From Yamadazyma tenuis (lineage: Eukaryota; Ascomycota; Pichiomycetes; Serinales; Debaryomycetaceae), in assembly GCF_029203305.1 (NCBI RefSeq), contig NC_089462.1, positions 868,001 to 932,000 of the forward strand: a stretch of DNA of 64,000 nucleotides. Direction: 5' to 3'. Positions 41,162-51,495 of the stretch are shown here, piece after piece. The stretch's first letter is position 1. Each line of letters begins with the position of its first letter. Under the pieces are notes generated by a model. That model saw only the letters and a program-made list of their open reading frames with translations. It did no database searches and had not been told where the DNA came from. The position numbers were made by a program, and so were the translations under genes.

Positions 41162-41445
41162 TGTGTAATTGAAGTTATTAATATTTTTGGGGCCAAAATA
41201 AAGTCTGCGATACGGCCCTTATATAATAGTTGCCCGCCAGCCAAATTGGTCGATTTCTAATCGCGATTGCTAATTTATCGAGTACATTAATAAAATATTT
41301 ATAAGTTATTACTGAAGAACTAAAGTATAACAAATCTGGGGTATTTTATGTTTCAGCTGAACATAATCCTTTTTGTGTTAAGACATGAGAAAGAGGTTGG
41401 AAAACATGAGCACAACTGGCTTGGTATAATGAGTAGACAAAATGC

Positions 41446-42531
41446 TTAATATGCCATTCTCTTGACTCTGTACAAGGTAGTGGCACCTGCAGTGGCGTAC
41501 TTAGAAAGGAAGCTCAAATCAGTGGTAGTAGCAGTCACAGCCGCAGTGGTGGTAACGGCAGCAGCAGCAGTAGCGGTGGTAGCAGTAGCGGTGGTGGATG
41601 CACTGTTGATTTCAGAAGATGACACAGATCCAGAGTCAAGAGCTTCGGCCAAAAATTTACCCAATTCAGCGACAATTCCACTGCTGCTTCCCTCTAACCA
41701 CAGGAGAGCGTCGGCCAAAAGACCATTGTCCTTGGCCCAACTGTAGACATCTTTAAGAAGAACCACACCTTCCTTCAATGCAGTACTCAAGAAACTAATG
41801 AAAGCTTCTGGGTCAGCAGTGATCTTATTAATCAAGGTGGTGACGAGGCCAGAGTTTTCAACAACCAGAATCACACTACTAACGATGCTTGAGAGATCTC
41901 TAGTGCTCAAAATGTCATCATCGTCTTCGGTCTCTCTTTTGGCAGCAGCAGTGGCAGTAGAAGTGGCAGTAGTGGTGGCAGTAGTGGCGGCCGCAGTAGT
42001 AGTTCCAGAACTTTTACCGAGGTAAGCAGAAAGTAAAGATTCAGCAGTACCGAATAATGATTTACCAGCGGCCAACAAAGCGCTTCTCAAGTCACTATCG
42101 TCTAAAATTGTGCTGAAAGTGTCCTGGATCAAACCAGAGTTCCAAATACCCTTGAGTAAGGTTGGACCTTGAACAACAGCTTCTTGGATAGCTGACTTAA
42201 CAATAGCAACAATAGAAGTTTTGAGTTCAGAGTTGGAAGTCAAATCTGAGATCACTTTTGAAATGAGACCCGAAGAAGCCAAGGCTTCAATCAAGTTGGA
42301 TAAAACATCATCAGCTCTTCTTTCTAATTCCATGAGACTAGCTTCATCTTGAATAACGTCTCTCTTACTTTTGAGCAGCTCTAACTCAGACAAGATATCT
42401 AAAATCTGGTTGGCGTCTCCTCTTCTAACCATAAGAGTGGTGGATTCACCAGCATTGACAGTAGCAGGGGCAGCACTAACGAGAGCAGAGGTAGCCAAGA
42501 TGGCCAACAAGGTGGACTGGGCAAATTTCAT
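41446..42531 (-). CDS. Secreted Ala/Ser/Thr-rich protein with multiple Kex2 sites, Op4-like
   Basis: This 361-residue protein begins with MKFAQSTLLAILATSALVSA, a typical signal peptide. Dibasic Kex2-type sites occur at VRR, SKR, ERR, AKR and near the very end at VKR followed by MAY. Two related leucine-rich segments (near residues 78-165 and 212-285) suggest an internal duplication, separated and followed by Thr/Ala-rich runs. The layout resembles Candida Op4-type secreted proteins, a tentative match from memory. No anchor or enzyme motif is seen. Function is unknown. Ala/Thr-rich runs are encoded by GCT/ACT-type trinucleotide tracts. Confidence 0.62.
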   Translation of the reverse strand: MKFAQSTLLAILATSALVSAAPATVNAGESTTLMVRRGDANQILDILSELELLKSKRDVIQDEASLMELERRADDVLSNLIEALASSGLISKVISDLTSNSELKTSIVAIVKSAIQEAVVQGPTLLKGIWNSGLIQDTFSTILDDSDLRSALLAAGKSLFGTAESLLSAYLGKSSGTTTAAATTATTTATSTATAAAKRETEDDDDILSTRDLSSIVSSVILVVENSGLVTTLINKITADPEAFISFLSTALKEGVVLLKDVYSWAKDNGLLADALLWLEGSSSGIVAELGKFLAEALDSGSVSSSEINSASTTATATTATAAAAVTTTAAVTATTTDLSFLSKYATAGATTLYRVKRMAY

Positions 42532-43633
42532 TCTTATGAAGGTGGTGTTGTAAATTGATACAGTCAGAAAAAAGGAATCCGGTAGCTATTTATATTGAAC
42601 CCAGTTTCATGAGTTTCCTTTGAAACTTTTGTTTGTTATCCGTTATAGGAAAGTATCTAGCCTATTATTCTCCTCTTGTGTGTGCAAGAATACTGGACAA
42701 AAACCTGTACGTTTTAAGTAGTTTTTACCTGGTGTTTATGATTTATAACATAATAATTTCCTGTTGGGGAAATGTTATTAAAGCCACCATGTAATCACAT
42801 TACCTAAAAAGGAAATTTCTCAAAGTTTGGCTGCAATTTTTCTTTGCACGAACCCATGAGAAAAATGTTCACTATGTGGATGAATCCCTTTGAAATTTCC
42901 TCTTCAGGAAGTTCTCCTTATGACCTTCACAGACTTTGACCAACCAAATGCCCAGTAATGAGTCTGCTTCAGTTGGAGGGAAAGATTATTATCTAATTAT
43001 AGTATTTGGTATGCTGAAATGCCTCGAAAGGTGCCCAGGCTTTAGTAGAATATCCTGTAAACACCAGGAGTAACTCGGCCTGTGAGCCAAATATAGTGCT
43101 CAATAAAACCAGGAAACTAGCATAGCATATGAAGTGTGTAATGGTCAACTTTCCTGTTTTGGATTTTACCTTCATAATACACTTCATATTTCAACCACAA
43201 TAGCCCCACAATACATTGATTCATTATTCCATATGTTGAAGTATGTGGCATGTTCCACCACAGAATTTTCTTCATAATAGATATCATGAAGACATGCAGA
43301 AAAAATCGAATCTGGACCAGTTCCATGGTTGTGTTTCCTGGAAAGCGTTGATTGCCTGATTTGTCTATATCATGAATAATTCTAAATTATTTCGTACGAG
43401 AAGCCATCCAGTTAAGATCTAGGTTTGGTTCACATCAATGCCGAGTCCCCGTGACTCCAAAAACCTTTACTGCAATTTCAAAGCGCTAGTGGTTATTGTG
43501 TTACACACACAACGCGTTGACCGAATATCGTAATCTCGAGACCGCCACCACGCAAGCTGGACCAATTTATTGTGCGACTCGAAAATTTTGCGAATCGCAT
43601 CGACCTTGAATAGCATAGCATCAACTATACATC
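42532..43633. other. Long divergent intergenic region
   Basis: This 1.1-kb gap separates the secreted-protein gene (leftward) and the desaturase (rightward). It has no convincing coding region. ATATGAAGTGT (43127-43137) and ACACTTCATAT (43179-43189) form a perfect 11-bp inverted repeat around a 41-bp centre. AACGCGTT lies at 43511-43518, about 120 bp before the desaturase. The size suggests heavily regulated promoters. Confidence 0.45.
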
Positions 43634-44905
43634 ATGGCAACTGTCGAAGTAACAACCAGTTCTGTGGACTACAAGTCCAGTAGCAAGACTACTGGCTTGA
43701 AAACCGGTACCAAAGGGTTGGTAACACTCGATACCTATGGAAAAGAATTCAAGGTGCCAGATTACACCATCAAAGACATTTTGTCGGCAATTCCCAAACA
43801 CTGTTACGAAAGATCTTTGGTCAGATCATTGGGATATGTTGTTCGTGATATTGTTATGATGTGTGTTATATCTTATTTGGGTCACAGATTCATTCCCCAG
43901 GTGCAGTTGGAAGGATATGAAACTGCTTTCAAGTACATCCGAGGTGGATTATGGTGTTTTCAATCATATTTGATGGGGTTGTTTGGCTTCGGTTTGTGGA
44001 TTTTAGCCCATGAATGTGGCCATGGAGCTTTCTCTGACTACCAGAATGTCAATGATTTTGTTGGATGGGTGATTCACAGTTATTTGGTGGTTCCATACTT
44101 CTCATGGAAATTCAGTCACTCTAAGCACCACAAAGCTACTGGTCACTTGACCAGAGACATGGTGTTCGTTCCATACACCAAAGAGGAGTATGTGGAAGCA
44201 CATCAAGCCAATAAGATCTCTGAGATCATGGAGGAATCACCTATCTACACGTTCTTGGTGTTGGTATTCCAGCAGTTGGGTGGTCTTCAATTATACTTGA
44301 CCACCAACGCTACTGGACAGTCGATCCCTGGCTACTCCAAGATTGCCAAGTCCCACTACGCTCCAAAATCTCCAATCTTCGAACCCAACCAATTTTGGTA
44401 CATTGTCTTATCAGATATTGGAATCATTTCCACCTTCTTAGTTGTCTACCAATGGTATCTTTCGTTCGGGATATTCCACATGGCGGTCAACTGGTTCATG
44501 CCATGGTTATGGGTTAACCACTGGTTGGTGTTTGTGACTTTCTTACAGCACACCGATCCAACAATGCCTCATTACAAGGATAGCGAATGGACATTTGCCC
44601 GAGGAGCAGCAGCCACCATCGACCGTGATTTCGGATTCATTGGCCAACACATTTTCCACGATATCATCGAAACCCATGTTTTGCACCACTATGTTTCAAG
44701 AATTCCATTCTATAATGCCAGAGATGCCACTAAAGCCATCAGAGAAGTTATGGGTGATCACTACAGATATGACGGCACTTCCATGTGGATTGCCTTGTGG
44801 TCATGCATTAGGGCTTGTCAGTTTGTTGATGATGATAACGAAAACGCCAAAGGTGTCATGATGTTTAGAAACGTCAACAACATTGGTGTGAAGCCAAAGG
44901 ACTAA
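43634..44905 (+). CDS. Membrane fatty acid desaturase, delta-12 or omega-3 type
   Basis: This 423-residue enzyme inserts a second or third double bond into oleate or linoleate in the endoplasmic reticulum. The three iron-binding histidine boxes are HECGH (126-130), HSKHH (162-166) and HVLHH (348-352). Several hydrophobic helices surround these boxes. RDMVFVPYTKEEYV and ETHVLHHYVSRIPFYNARDATKAI are typical of the fungal Fad2/Fad3 group. The two activities arose by duplication and cannot be separated reliably by eye. No second copy is present in this window. Saccharomyces lacks this gene, which supports a non-Saccharomyces yeast. Confidence 0.87.
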   Translation: MATVEVTTSSVDYKSSSKTTGLKTGTKGLVTLDTYGKEFKVPDYTIKDILSAIPKHCYERSLVRSLGYVVRDIVMMCVISYLGHRFIPQVQLEGYETAFKYIRGGLWCFQSYLMGLFGFGLWILAHECGHGAFSDYQNVNDFVGWVIHSYLVVPYFSWKFSHSKHHKATGHLTRDMVFVPYTKEEYVEAHQANKISEIMEESPIYTFLVLVFQQLGGLQLYLTTNATGQSIPGYSKIAKSHYAPKSPIFEPNQFWYIVLSDIGIISTFLVVYQWYLSFGIFHMAVNWFMPWLWVNHWLVFVTFLQHTDPTMPHYKDSEWTFARGAAATIDRDFGFIGQHIFHDIIETHVLHHYVSRIPFYNARDATKAIREVMGDHYRYDGTSMWIALWSCIRACQFVDDDNENAKGVMMFRNVNNIGVKPKD

Positions 44906-45137
44906 AGGTTCATTGGTGCAACGCCAAGCCGATACTTTGGCTCTTATTTATATTGTATTTACAGCTCATATCAGAAAAGGTTACCACAGCCAACTTTAGA
45001 TCATATAGAATTTTAAATAGATGCTTATGTCAATTGTTAGTATTATGATGGTTCCGGTTGGTTAAAAATGAACCATCTGCGAAAGTGAAAAATTATTCGA
45101 GTGAAAATTATCAATAGGTGAATAGGTGTATCGCAAA

Positions 45138-47426
45138 ATGTTGGTTCGAAACTTGTTGAACGCCTCCAAAGCGTTTCTGAAGCCAGTTTCCAGGGTTTCT
45201 ATACAGCAAAGTATGATGAGACCCTTCAGCTACACCTCAAGAGTGTTGAGCGAAGTACAACCAAAAACTTACGAAGAAGAGAAAGTGATTATTGATGAGA
45301 TCAACAACAAATTGACCGACAAAGATATTAACAGCTCGAAGAAGTTGAGAAATATTGGGATCTCAGCTCATATTGACTCGGGAAAGACTACTTTCACCGA
45401 AAGAGTGTTGTTTTATACTGGTAGAATCAAGTCCATTCACGAAGTCAGAGGTAATGATGCTGTTGGTGCAAAGATGGATCATATGGATTTGGAAAGAGAA
45501 AAGGGTATCACCATCCAGTCGGCTGCCACCTATTGTTCATGGGACAAGGATAACCAGAGTTATCACTTCAACTTGATCGATACCCCTGGGCACATTGATT
45601 TTACTATTGAAGTGGAAAGAGCTTTGAGAGTTTTAGATGGGGCAGTTTTGGTGGTGTGTGCAGTTTCGGGTGTCCAATCCCAAACTGTAACCGTTGACCG
45701 TCAAATGCGTAGATACAACGTTCCAAGGATCACCTTCATCAATAAGATGGATAGAATGGGTGCTAACCCATTCAAGGCTATTGAACAAATTAACTTGAAG
45801 TTGAAAACTCCGGCTGCTGCTATTCAAGTTCCAATTGGGGCCGAGTCTGAATTGAAAGGTGTTGTGAACATTATTGACAGAGTGGCTCTTTATAATGAAG
45901 GTCCACAAGGTGAAGTAATTAGAACAGACTCGATTCCAGAGGATTTGAAAGATTTGGTGGAAGAAAAGAGAGCTTTATTGATTGAAACTTTGGCTGATGT
46001 AGACGATGAAATGGCTGACATTTACTTGGAAGGTGAAGAGCCAACTGTTGAGCAGATTAAGAGTGCTATTAGAAGAGCCACCATCGGCAGAAAATTCACC
46101 CCTGTGTTGATGGGTTCAGCCTTAGCCAATAAAGGTGTCCAACCTGTCTTAGATGCGGTTGTCGATTACTTACCTCAACCAAATGAAATTTTGAACAGAG
46201 GTTTAGATGTCACCACGGCCGAAGAAAAACCTGTTAACTTGGTACCTTCAAGCAGTGAACCATTTGTTGGATTGGCCTTCAAATTGGAGGAAGGTAGATT
46301 TGGTCAATTAACGTACATCAGAGTTTACCAAGGTAAGTTGAAGAAGGGTGCTTACATTAATCACCTCAAGTCCGGAAAGAAACTCAAGGTTTCTCGGTTA
46401 GCCAGAATGCATTCAAATGATATGGAGGATGTTGAAGAGGTTGGAGCCGGTGAGATTTGTGCTACTTTCGGTATAGACTGTGCTTCTGGTGATACTTTTG
46501 TGGGAGCTAATTCCGAGCAGAAAATCGCCATGAGCTCCATGTTCGTCCCAGATGCCGTCATTTCATTATCGATTCACCCAAAGTCCAAGGATAATGGAAG
46601 TTTTTCCAGAGCCATCAATAGATTCCAAAAGGAAGATCCAACTTTCAGAGTGAGATTTGATGCTGAGTCCAAGCAAACCATCATTTCAGGTATGGGAGAA
46701 TTACACTTGGAAATCTACGTGGAAAGAATGAAACGTGAATACGGGGTCGAGTGTATTACTGGTAAACCGCAAGTGGCGTATCGTGAAGCCATTACTGCTC
46801 CAACCACTTTTGACTATACCCACAAGAAACAGAGTGGAGGTGCTGGTCAATATGGTAGAGTTATTGGAGAATTGAAGCCTTTGGTGGGAGAAAACAAGTT
46901 CTCTGAACTGATTGTGGGAGGTAAGATTCCCGAAAAGTTCTTGTTTGGTTGTCAGAAAGGGTTTGACGACTCTTTGGACAAAGGTCCATTGATTGGCCAT
47001 AAGGTGTTGGGAGTCCACATGCACCTTAATGATGGTCAATCACATATGGTTGATTCTTCTGAGTTTTCTTTCAGAACCGCCACTCAAGGAGCTTTTAAGC
47101 AAGCGTTTTTGAACGCCCAGCCAGTCATTTTGGAACCCATTATGACGGTGGAGGTAAATGCACCCAATGAATACCAAGGAAGTGTGGTGGGATTGGTTAA
47201 CAAATTAGGAGGATTAATTTTGGAAACCGTTAATAACCAAGAAGAGTTCACCGTTACTGCCGAGTGTTCATTAAACTCAATGTTTGGATTTTCCACCTCT
47301 TTAAGAGCTTCTACTCAAGGTAAAGGTGAATTTTCATTGGAATTTCTCAAATACTCTGAATGTCCTCCACAGTTGCAAAGAGAATTGGTGGCTGAATACC
47401 AAAAGAGTTTGCAGGCTAAAAGGTAA
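45138..47426 (+). CDS. MEF1: Mitochondrial translation elongation factor G1
   Basis: This 762-residue GTPase promotes ribosome translocation in mitochondria. The N terminus [20 protein letters not shown] is a basic amphipathic presequence. G-domain motifs are [17 protein letters not shown] and NKMD. EF-G domains II-V follow, with [36 protein letters not shown] and a C-terminal [12 protein letters not shown]. The ATG at 45138 is the first in frame. Codon 591 is CTG, in a position next to IVGG where other EF-Gs usually have a polar residue; this hints at serine reading. Confidence 0.93.
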   Translation: MLVRNLLNASKAFLKPVSRVSIQQSMMRPFSYTSRVLSEVQPKTYEEEKVIIDEINNKLTDKDINSSKKLRNIGISAHIDSGKTTFTERVLFYTGRIKSIHEVRGNDAVGAKMDHMDLEREKGITIQSAATYCSWDKDNQSYHFNLIDTPGHIDFTIEVERALRVLDGAVLVVCAVSGVQSQTVTVDRQMRRYNVPRITFINKMDRMGANPFKAIEQINLKLKTPAAAIQVPIGAESELKGVVNIIDRVALYNEGPQGEVIRTDSIPEDLKDLVEEKRALLIETLADVDDEMADIYLEGEEPTVEQIKSAIRRATIGRKFTPVLMGSALANKGVQPVLDAVVDYLPQPNEILNRGLDVTTAEEKPVNLVPSSSEPFVGLAFKLEEGRFGQLTYIRVYQGKLKKGAYINHLKSGKKLKVSRLARMHSNDMEDVEEVGAGEICATFGIDCASGDTFVGANSEQKIAMSSMFVPDAVISLSIHPKSKDNGSFSRAINRFQKEDPTFRVRFDAESKQTIISGMGELHLEIYVERMKREYGVECITGKPQVAYREAITAPTTFDYTHKKQSGGAGQYGRVIGELKPLVGENKFSELIVGGKIPEKFLFGCQKGFDDSLDKGPLIGHKVLGVHMHLNDGQSHMVDSSEFSFRTATQGAFKQAFLNAQPVILEPIMTVEVNAPNEYQGSVVGLVNKLGGLILETVNNQEEFTVTAECSLNSMFGFSTSLRASTQGKGEFSLEFLKYSECPPQLQRELVAEYQKSLQAKR

Positions 47427-47645
47427 ATAAATAAAACCATAGATTTTGTACATAGTTGAATCTGAAATAGTTTTCTAAAACAGTTTGATACGATGATATT
47501 ATTTTATCTATTGAAGGTGGTGATTTTTTTGTACATAATTATTTGAACGTAAACATTAAGAAAAAAAAAGCCCTAATCATGATGTCTCAAAACTAGAAAT
47601 ACAGTTTATTAGAAGTTATCTTTCGGAAATCTTTTCTTTCAATAT

Positions 47646-48350
47646 TTAGGCTTTAGCAACAGCTTTCTTAACGGCAAATCTGTTTTGCTTCTTCAACACC
47701 AACACTTGGAATCTTTCAAAGTCAGATAATCCAGCTCTCTTTTGCTTAGCAGCCAACTTCTTGGCCCATGAGGAAGCAGCCCACTTAGACTCAATGTCAG
47801 CAGAGGCCCACTTCTTAGCAACAGTACCAGATCTGGCACCTCTTGGCAAGTTAGACAAAATGAGTGGGGTCAAGACAACTCTTCCCAAAGAGATGGCTTG
47901 TCTTTGGAAGTTTGGTCCATCAACCAAAACCTAGAATATTTGTTAGTATTTAAGCAGGGAAAGTCACAAATGAACGCAATATCTTGAATGTGAATGTTTT
48001 AGGAACGTTGCTTAGTATCTTGGAGTAGATACTCGAATTTTTGTGAATGGTCAAAATTTTTCATTTGGGTATAAACTCGACAGATCCCACCACTCAGTTG
48101 ACTGGACCTGGGGAAAATCAAGGGATAAGAAATGAGGGACTCACACGAGGCTTGGGTGCACTTGTATTGGGGATGAGATGATCATTCAAAGTGATATTTT
48201 GTTCATGAGGCGTTAGATAGTAAAATTACATACTCTTCTTTGGTCGATGATTTCAACAATGGTGGCTAAGTCCTTGTTGTTAACCAAGACAACACGGCCT
48301 AATTCCACGTATCTCCAGTTGGCAGCTTTAACAGTTGAATAAGAAGACAT
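47646..48350 (-). CDS. RPL14: Ribosomal protein eL14 (one intron)
   Basis: Read leftward, exon 1 is 48234-48350 (39 codons), the intron is 47931-48233, and exon 2 is 47646-47930. The donor is GTATGT; the branch sequence TACTAAC is at 47942-47948 on the minus strand, close to the TAG acceptor. The joined region [15 protein letters not shown] is typical of eL14, and the product has 133 residues. Exon 1 encodes [19 protein letters not shown], and exon 2 ends in [11 protein letters not shown]. It is a large-subunit cytosolic ribosomal protein. In Saccharomyces both RPL14 copies also carry an intron. Confidence 0.93.
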
Positions 48351-48958
48351 TTTATGATAACTGATAACTTGGTTAGATGTACCTTTGAATAAAAAATTTC
48401 TAAGGTGTAGAAGCGAGCAAGATGAAAAAATGAAAAGAGCAGGTCGTGTAAGAATCCTAAAACACCGCACACGGTCACAGATGAAGCCTTAAGACCACGA
48501 GGGCATAAGCCCTCAAACCATGCCCACCACATTTCGCTCTCGTTTGTTTGGATCTCTCTTCACAAAGTTTATCCAGCTATTCAAATACGTATGTAGAATC
48601 ACCACAAGTTTACATGATGATTAATAATTTGCGTTCTAGAGTGGGTCTCCTGAAGCATGCCTAGCTTCATCACGGGGGAGTCATGTCATGCGACCAACCT
48701 TTTGTCTGAAACAATTCTTGGTACACACAAAGCCTTTTACTAACCCATGATATAGTAGACCTACTTATAGTTGCAACCCGGTAACAGTGTCACAATTCCA
48801 TCTATGTAGTCACAGTGCGCTCAGAAATCACTTGTCACCAGGTATTCGTTCTCTTACCCACATTACTTTATGCTTTCCTTTATTCTCTTCCCTTCTCTGT
48901 TATACGGTGTCGCTGCGAAATAATAAGACTCATAAAAAATTCCTCAGGCTTATGGTTT
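48351..48958. promoter_or_regulatory. Divergent promoter of RPL14 and CRS1
   Basis: A perfect inverted repeat GAGGGC-ATAA-GCCCTC at 48499-48514 lies about 150 bp upstream of RPL14. Its GCCCT arms recall Tbf1-type motifs of ribosomal protein promoters in Candida relatives, though they lack the full core. The rest of this 608-bp gap contains C/T runs before CRS1 and a short palindrome GAAGC/GCTTC near 48651-48667. Confidence 0.35.
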
Positions 48959-51268
48959 ATGTTTAGATATCTTCACCTTAAAACACTAATTCGGATGTCA
49001 TCAAGTACTGTCAAGAAATCTGCCACCCAGCCAAAGTGGCACCAACCGGAGGCCAATAATCTCCCGCCTGTTTTGAAGTTGTACAACTCATTAACACGTA
49101 ACAAAGATGAGTTCATACCAAACTCTCCAAACCAAATAACTTGGTACTGTTGTGGTCCAACAGTGTATGACCATTCGCACATGGGTCATGCAAGAAACTA
49201 TGTGTCCACTGATATCAACAGAAGAATCTTGCAAGACTATTTCGGCTACAATGTCAAATTTGTGCAAAACGTTACCGATATTGACGATAAGATTATTATA
49301 GCTGCTCGTCAACAATACTTATTCGAAGAGAAGTTTGCCAACGTCTACAAGCAGTTGAATGCTGACCTCACCAAAGAAACGAAGTTGGCGTTCGAGTTTT
49401 ATTTGCAAAAGAATTTGCCAGCATTCACCGGTAATATCCTGGAGTTTGGATCTTGGGCTCAGTCCGTCAATGTTCAAGAAGTGGCCGTTGTAAACCCAAA
49501 GTTCCCCATGTACATCAAAGCAGCAGTCAAGGCATATAATGCTATTCACAGCGAATCCTCTGACTTGCCGAACTTCATGTCCAGTGTTCAAGAAGTCGTC
49601 ATGCCATACTTGGACAAACAGTTGGGATCTACCGTCAACGACCCATTGATTTTCAAGAAATTGCCTTCTTTCTGGGAAAACAAGTTCGATGAAGATATGG
49701 GTAAGTTGAATGTTTTGCCTCCTGACGTTACCACGAGGGTTTCCGAGTACATTCCTGAAATCATTGAGTTTGTAGAAACCATCATTAAAAACGGGTTTGC
49801 GTATCCTACCAGCGATGGGTCCGTATACTTTGACACTGTCAAGTTTGACAATGACTCAAACCATGTGTATGCCAAATTACAACCTTGGAACAAGGGTGAC
49901 TTATCGTTAATTAATGATGGAGAAGGCTCTTTGACCACCGGACAAGATTCTAAGAAGAATGCTGCCGATTTTGCTCTTTGGAAGGCGTCAAAGCCTGGTG
50001 AACCTTCTTGGTCTTCAGCGTGGGGCGAAGGAAGACCCGGATGGCATATCGAGTGTTCAGTCATGGCATCTGATATCCTTGGGTCCAATATAGATATCCA
50101 CTCAGGAGGGGTTGATTTATGTTTTCCTCATCACGATAACGAATTGGCTCAGTCCGAGGCATGTTTCGATAATAAGCAATGGATCAACTACTTTTTGCAT
50201 AGTGGCCACTTGCACATACAAGGTCAAAAAATGAGTAAATCTTTGAAGAACTTTATCACTATTGAAGAGGCTTTGAAGGACTACAGTAGTAGACAATTGA
50301 GATTGGTGTTTGCCATGAGCTCATGGGAAAGACCTCTTGACTTCAAAGAAAGTTTGTTGAAGGAAGTCAAGGCTTTTGAGTCCACTTTATCTAAATTCTT
50401 CACTATTGTACGAGCATTGAACAATGATTACAAGCATGAGATTGCTGGAGGAAGATACCCAGTAAAGAAATTGACGCTTGCTGATAAGACTTTATCTGGA
50501 GACTTAGTGGTGGCCCAAAACGAAGCGCACGAAGCATTCTGTGACAACTTGTCTACTCCTCAAGTGTTGAGGATAGTGCAAGAATTGATCTCCAAGTCTA
50601 ACAACTATATCCAAGTTTGTTCCTCTGGAGAAAACGAATTGAGAATCGAAATAATATTATCAGTCACCAAGTGGATTGTCAAAATCCTTGATATCTTGGG
50701 ATTTGAAGCCAGAGCCGATAGATTGGGCTGGTTAGACTCGTCCGAGGAAGGTACAAGCTCATTTAACAAAGAAGATACATTGATGCCATATATCAAGGCA
50801 TTATCTCAGTTCAGAGATTCTGTGCGGAACTCGGCCATCAATAAAGAAGATATCTCCAAGGTCTTGTCAGCTTCTGACAAGATAAGATCAGAATTAATCG
50901 ATTTGGGTGTTTCTTTGGATGATAGACCAAATGGATCGGCTTTAATAAAGTTTTTAAATGCTCAAGAATTAGCCGATTTGAAGGAACAACAAAGACTCAA
51001 AGAGGCACAGCTCAAAGAAAAGGAAGAAAAGAAGAAACAACAAGCATTAGCCAATGCCAAGAAAGAGGAAGAAAGGCTAGCTAAGATGAAGCTTGACCCC
51101 AAGGATCTCTTTCAAGATAAGTCCTTATATTCTGAATGGGACGAGTCTGGAATCCCTACCAAGGATGCTAAGGGTGAAGAAGTAACCAAAAGCATGAAGA
51201 AAAAGTTGGTGAAGCAATATCAACAACAAGAGAAGCTTTACCAACAATACTTGGAGTTACAGAAATAG
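48959..51268 (+). CDS. CRS1: Cysteinyl-tRNA synthetase
   Basis: This 769-residue class I synthetase charges tRNA-Cys. The nucleotide-binding HMGH (74-77) follows [12 protein letters not shown], whose cysteine coordinates zinc. KMSKS is at 424-428. [14 protein letters not shown] and [13 protein letters not shown] carry other zinc and substrate residues. A large insert near residues 115-250 and a Lys/Glu-rich C-terminal extension are typical of eukaryotic forms. ATG codons at 48959 and 48995 are in frame. The first adds [12 protein letters not shown], which could be a short mitochondrial presequence; the second would give the cytosolic form. Confidence 0.9.
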   Translation: MFRYLHLKTLIRMSSSTVKKSATQPKWHQPEANNLPPVLKLYNSLTRNKDEFIPNSPNQITWYCCGPTVYDHSHMGHARNYVSTDINRRILQDYFGYNVKFVQNVTDIDDKIIIAARQQYLFEEKFANVYKQLNADLTKETKLAFEFYLQKNLPAFTGNILEFGSWAQSVNVQEVAVVNPKFPMYIKAAVKAYNAIHSESSDLPNFMSSVQEVVMPYLDKQLGSTVNDPLIFKKLPSFWENKFDEDMGKLNVLPPDVTTRVSEYIPEIIEFVETIIKNGFAYPTSDGSVYFDTVKFDNDSNHVYAKLQPWNKGDLSLINDGEGSLTTGQDSKKNAADFALWKASKPGEPSWSSAWGEGRPGWHIECSVMASDILGSNIDIHSGGVDLCFPHHDNELAQSEACFDNKQWINYFLHSGHLHIQGQKMSKSLKNFITIEEALKDYSSRQLRLVFAMSSWERPLDFKESLLKEVKAFESTLSKFFTIVRALNNDYKHEIAGGRYPVKKLTLADKTLSGDLVVAQNEAHEAFCDNLSTPQVLRIVQELISKSNNYIQVCSSGENELRIEIILSVTKWIVKILDILGFEARADRLGWLDSSEEGTSSFNKEDTLMPYIKALSQFRDSVRNSAINKEDISKVLSASDKIRSELIDLGVSLDDRPNGSALIKFLNAQELADLKEQQRLKEAQLKEKEEKKKQQALANAKKEEERLAKMKLDPKDLFQDKSLYSEWDESGIPTKDAKGEEVTKSMKKKLVKQYQQQEKLYQQYLELQK

Positions 51269-51495
51269 ATTATATACCACATAAAACTATAATAATCACT
51301 CGGGAGTTTTCGCAGTCGGTTTTCCCGATTAGGGAGCGGTACCTGATGCGGCCCTATTCAACAAAGGACCGTGTATTGTCATCCCCTTTACACTAATCCA
51401 CAACCTTTCAGGTTATTCACAAGCAAGTCCGTAGAACATTGATGGACCACATCAAGTATATCTACTAATATACTCATCCCCATGTTACCATAGTT

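Noticed and set aside
42993..43326. Two short minus-strand frames in the desaturase upstream region
   Set aside because: Short, no motif, and not placed like a gene; the region looks like a promoter with an inverted repeat.
47931..48233. snoRNA inside the RPL14 intron
   Set aside because: I saw no clear pair of C/D boxes (RTGATGA and CTGA) or an H/ACA arrangement.
24065..51316. Shared 13-mer GAGTTTTCGCAGT at 24065-24077 and 51304-51316
   Set aside because: A repeat of this length is expected by chance many times in 64 kb.
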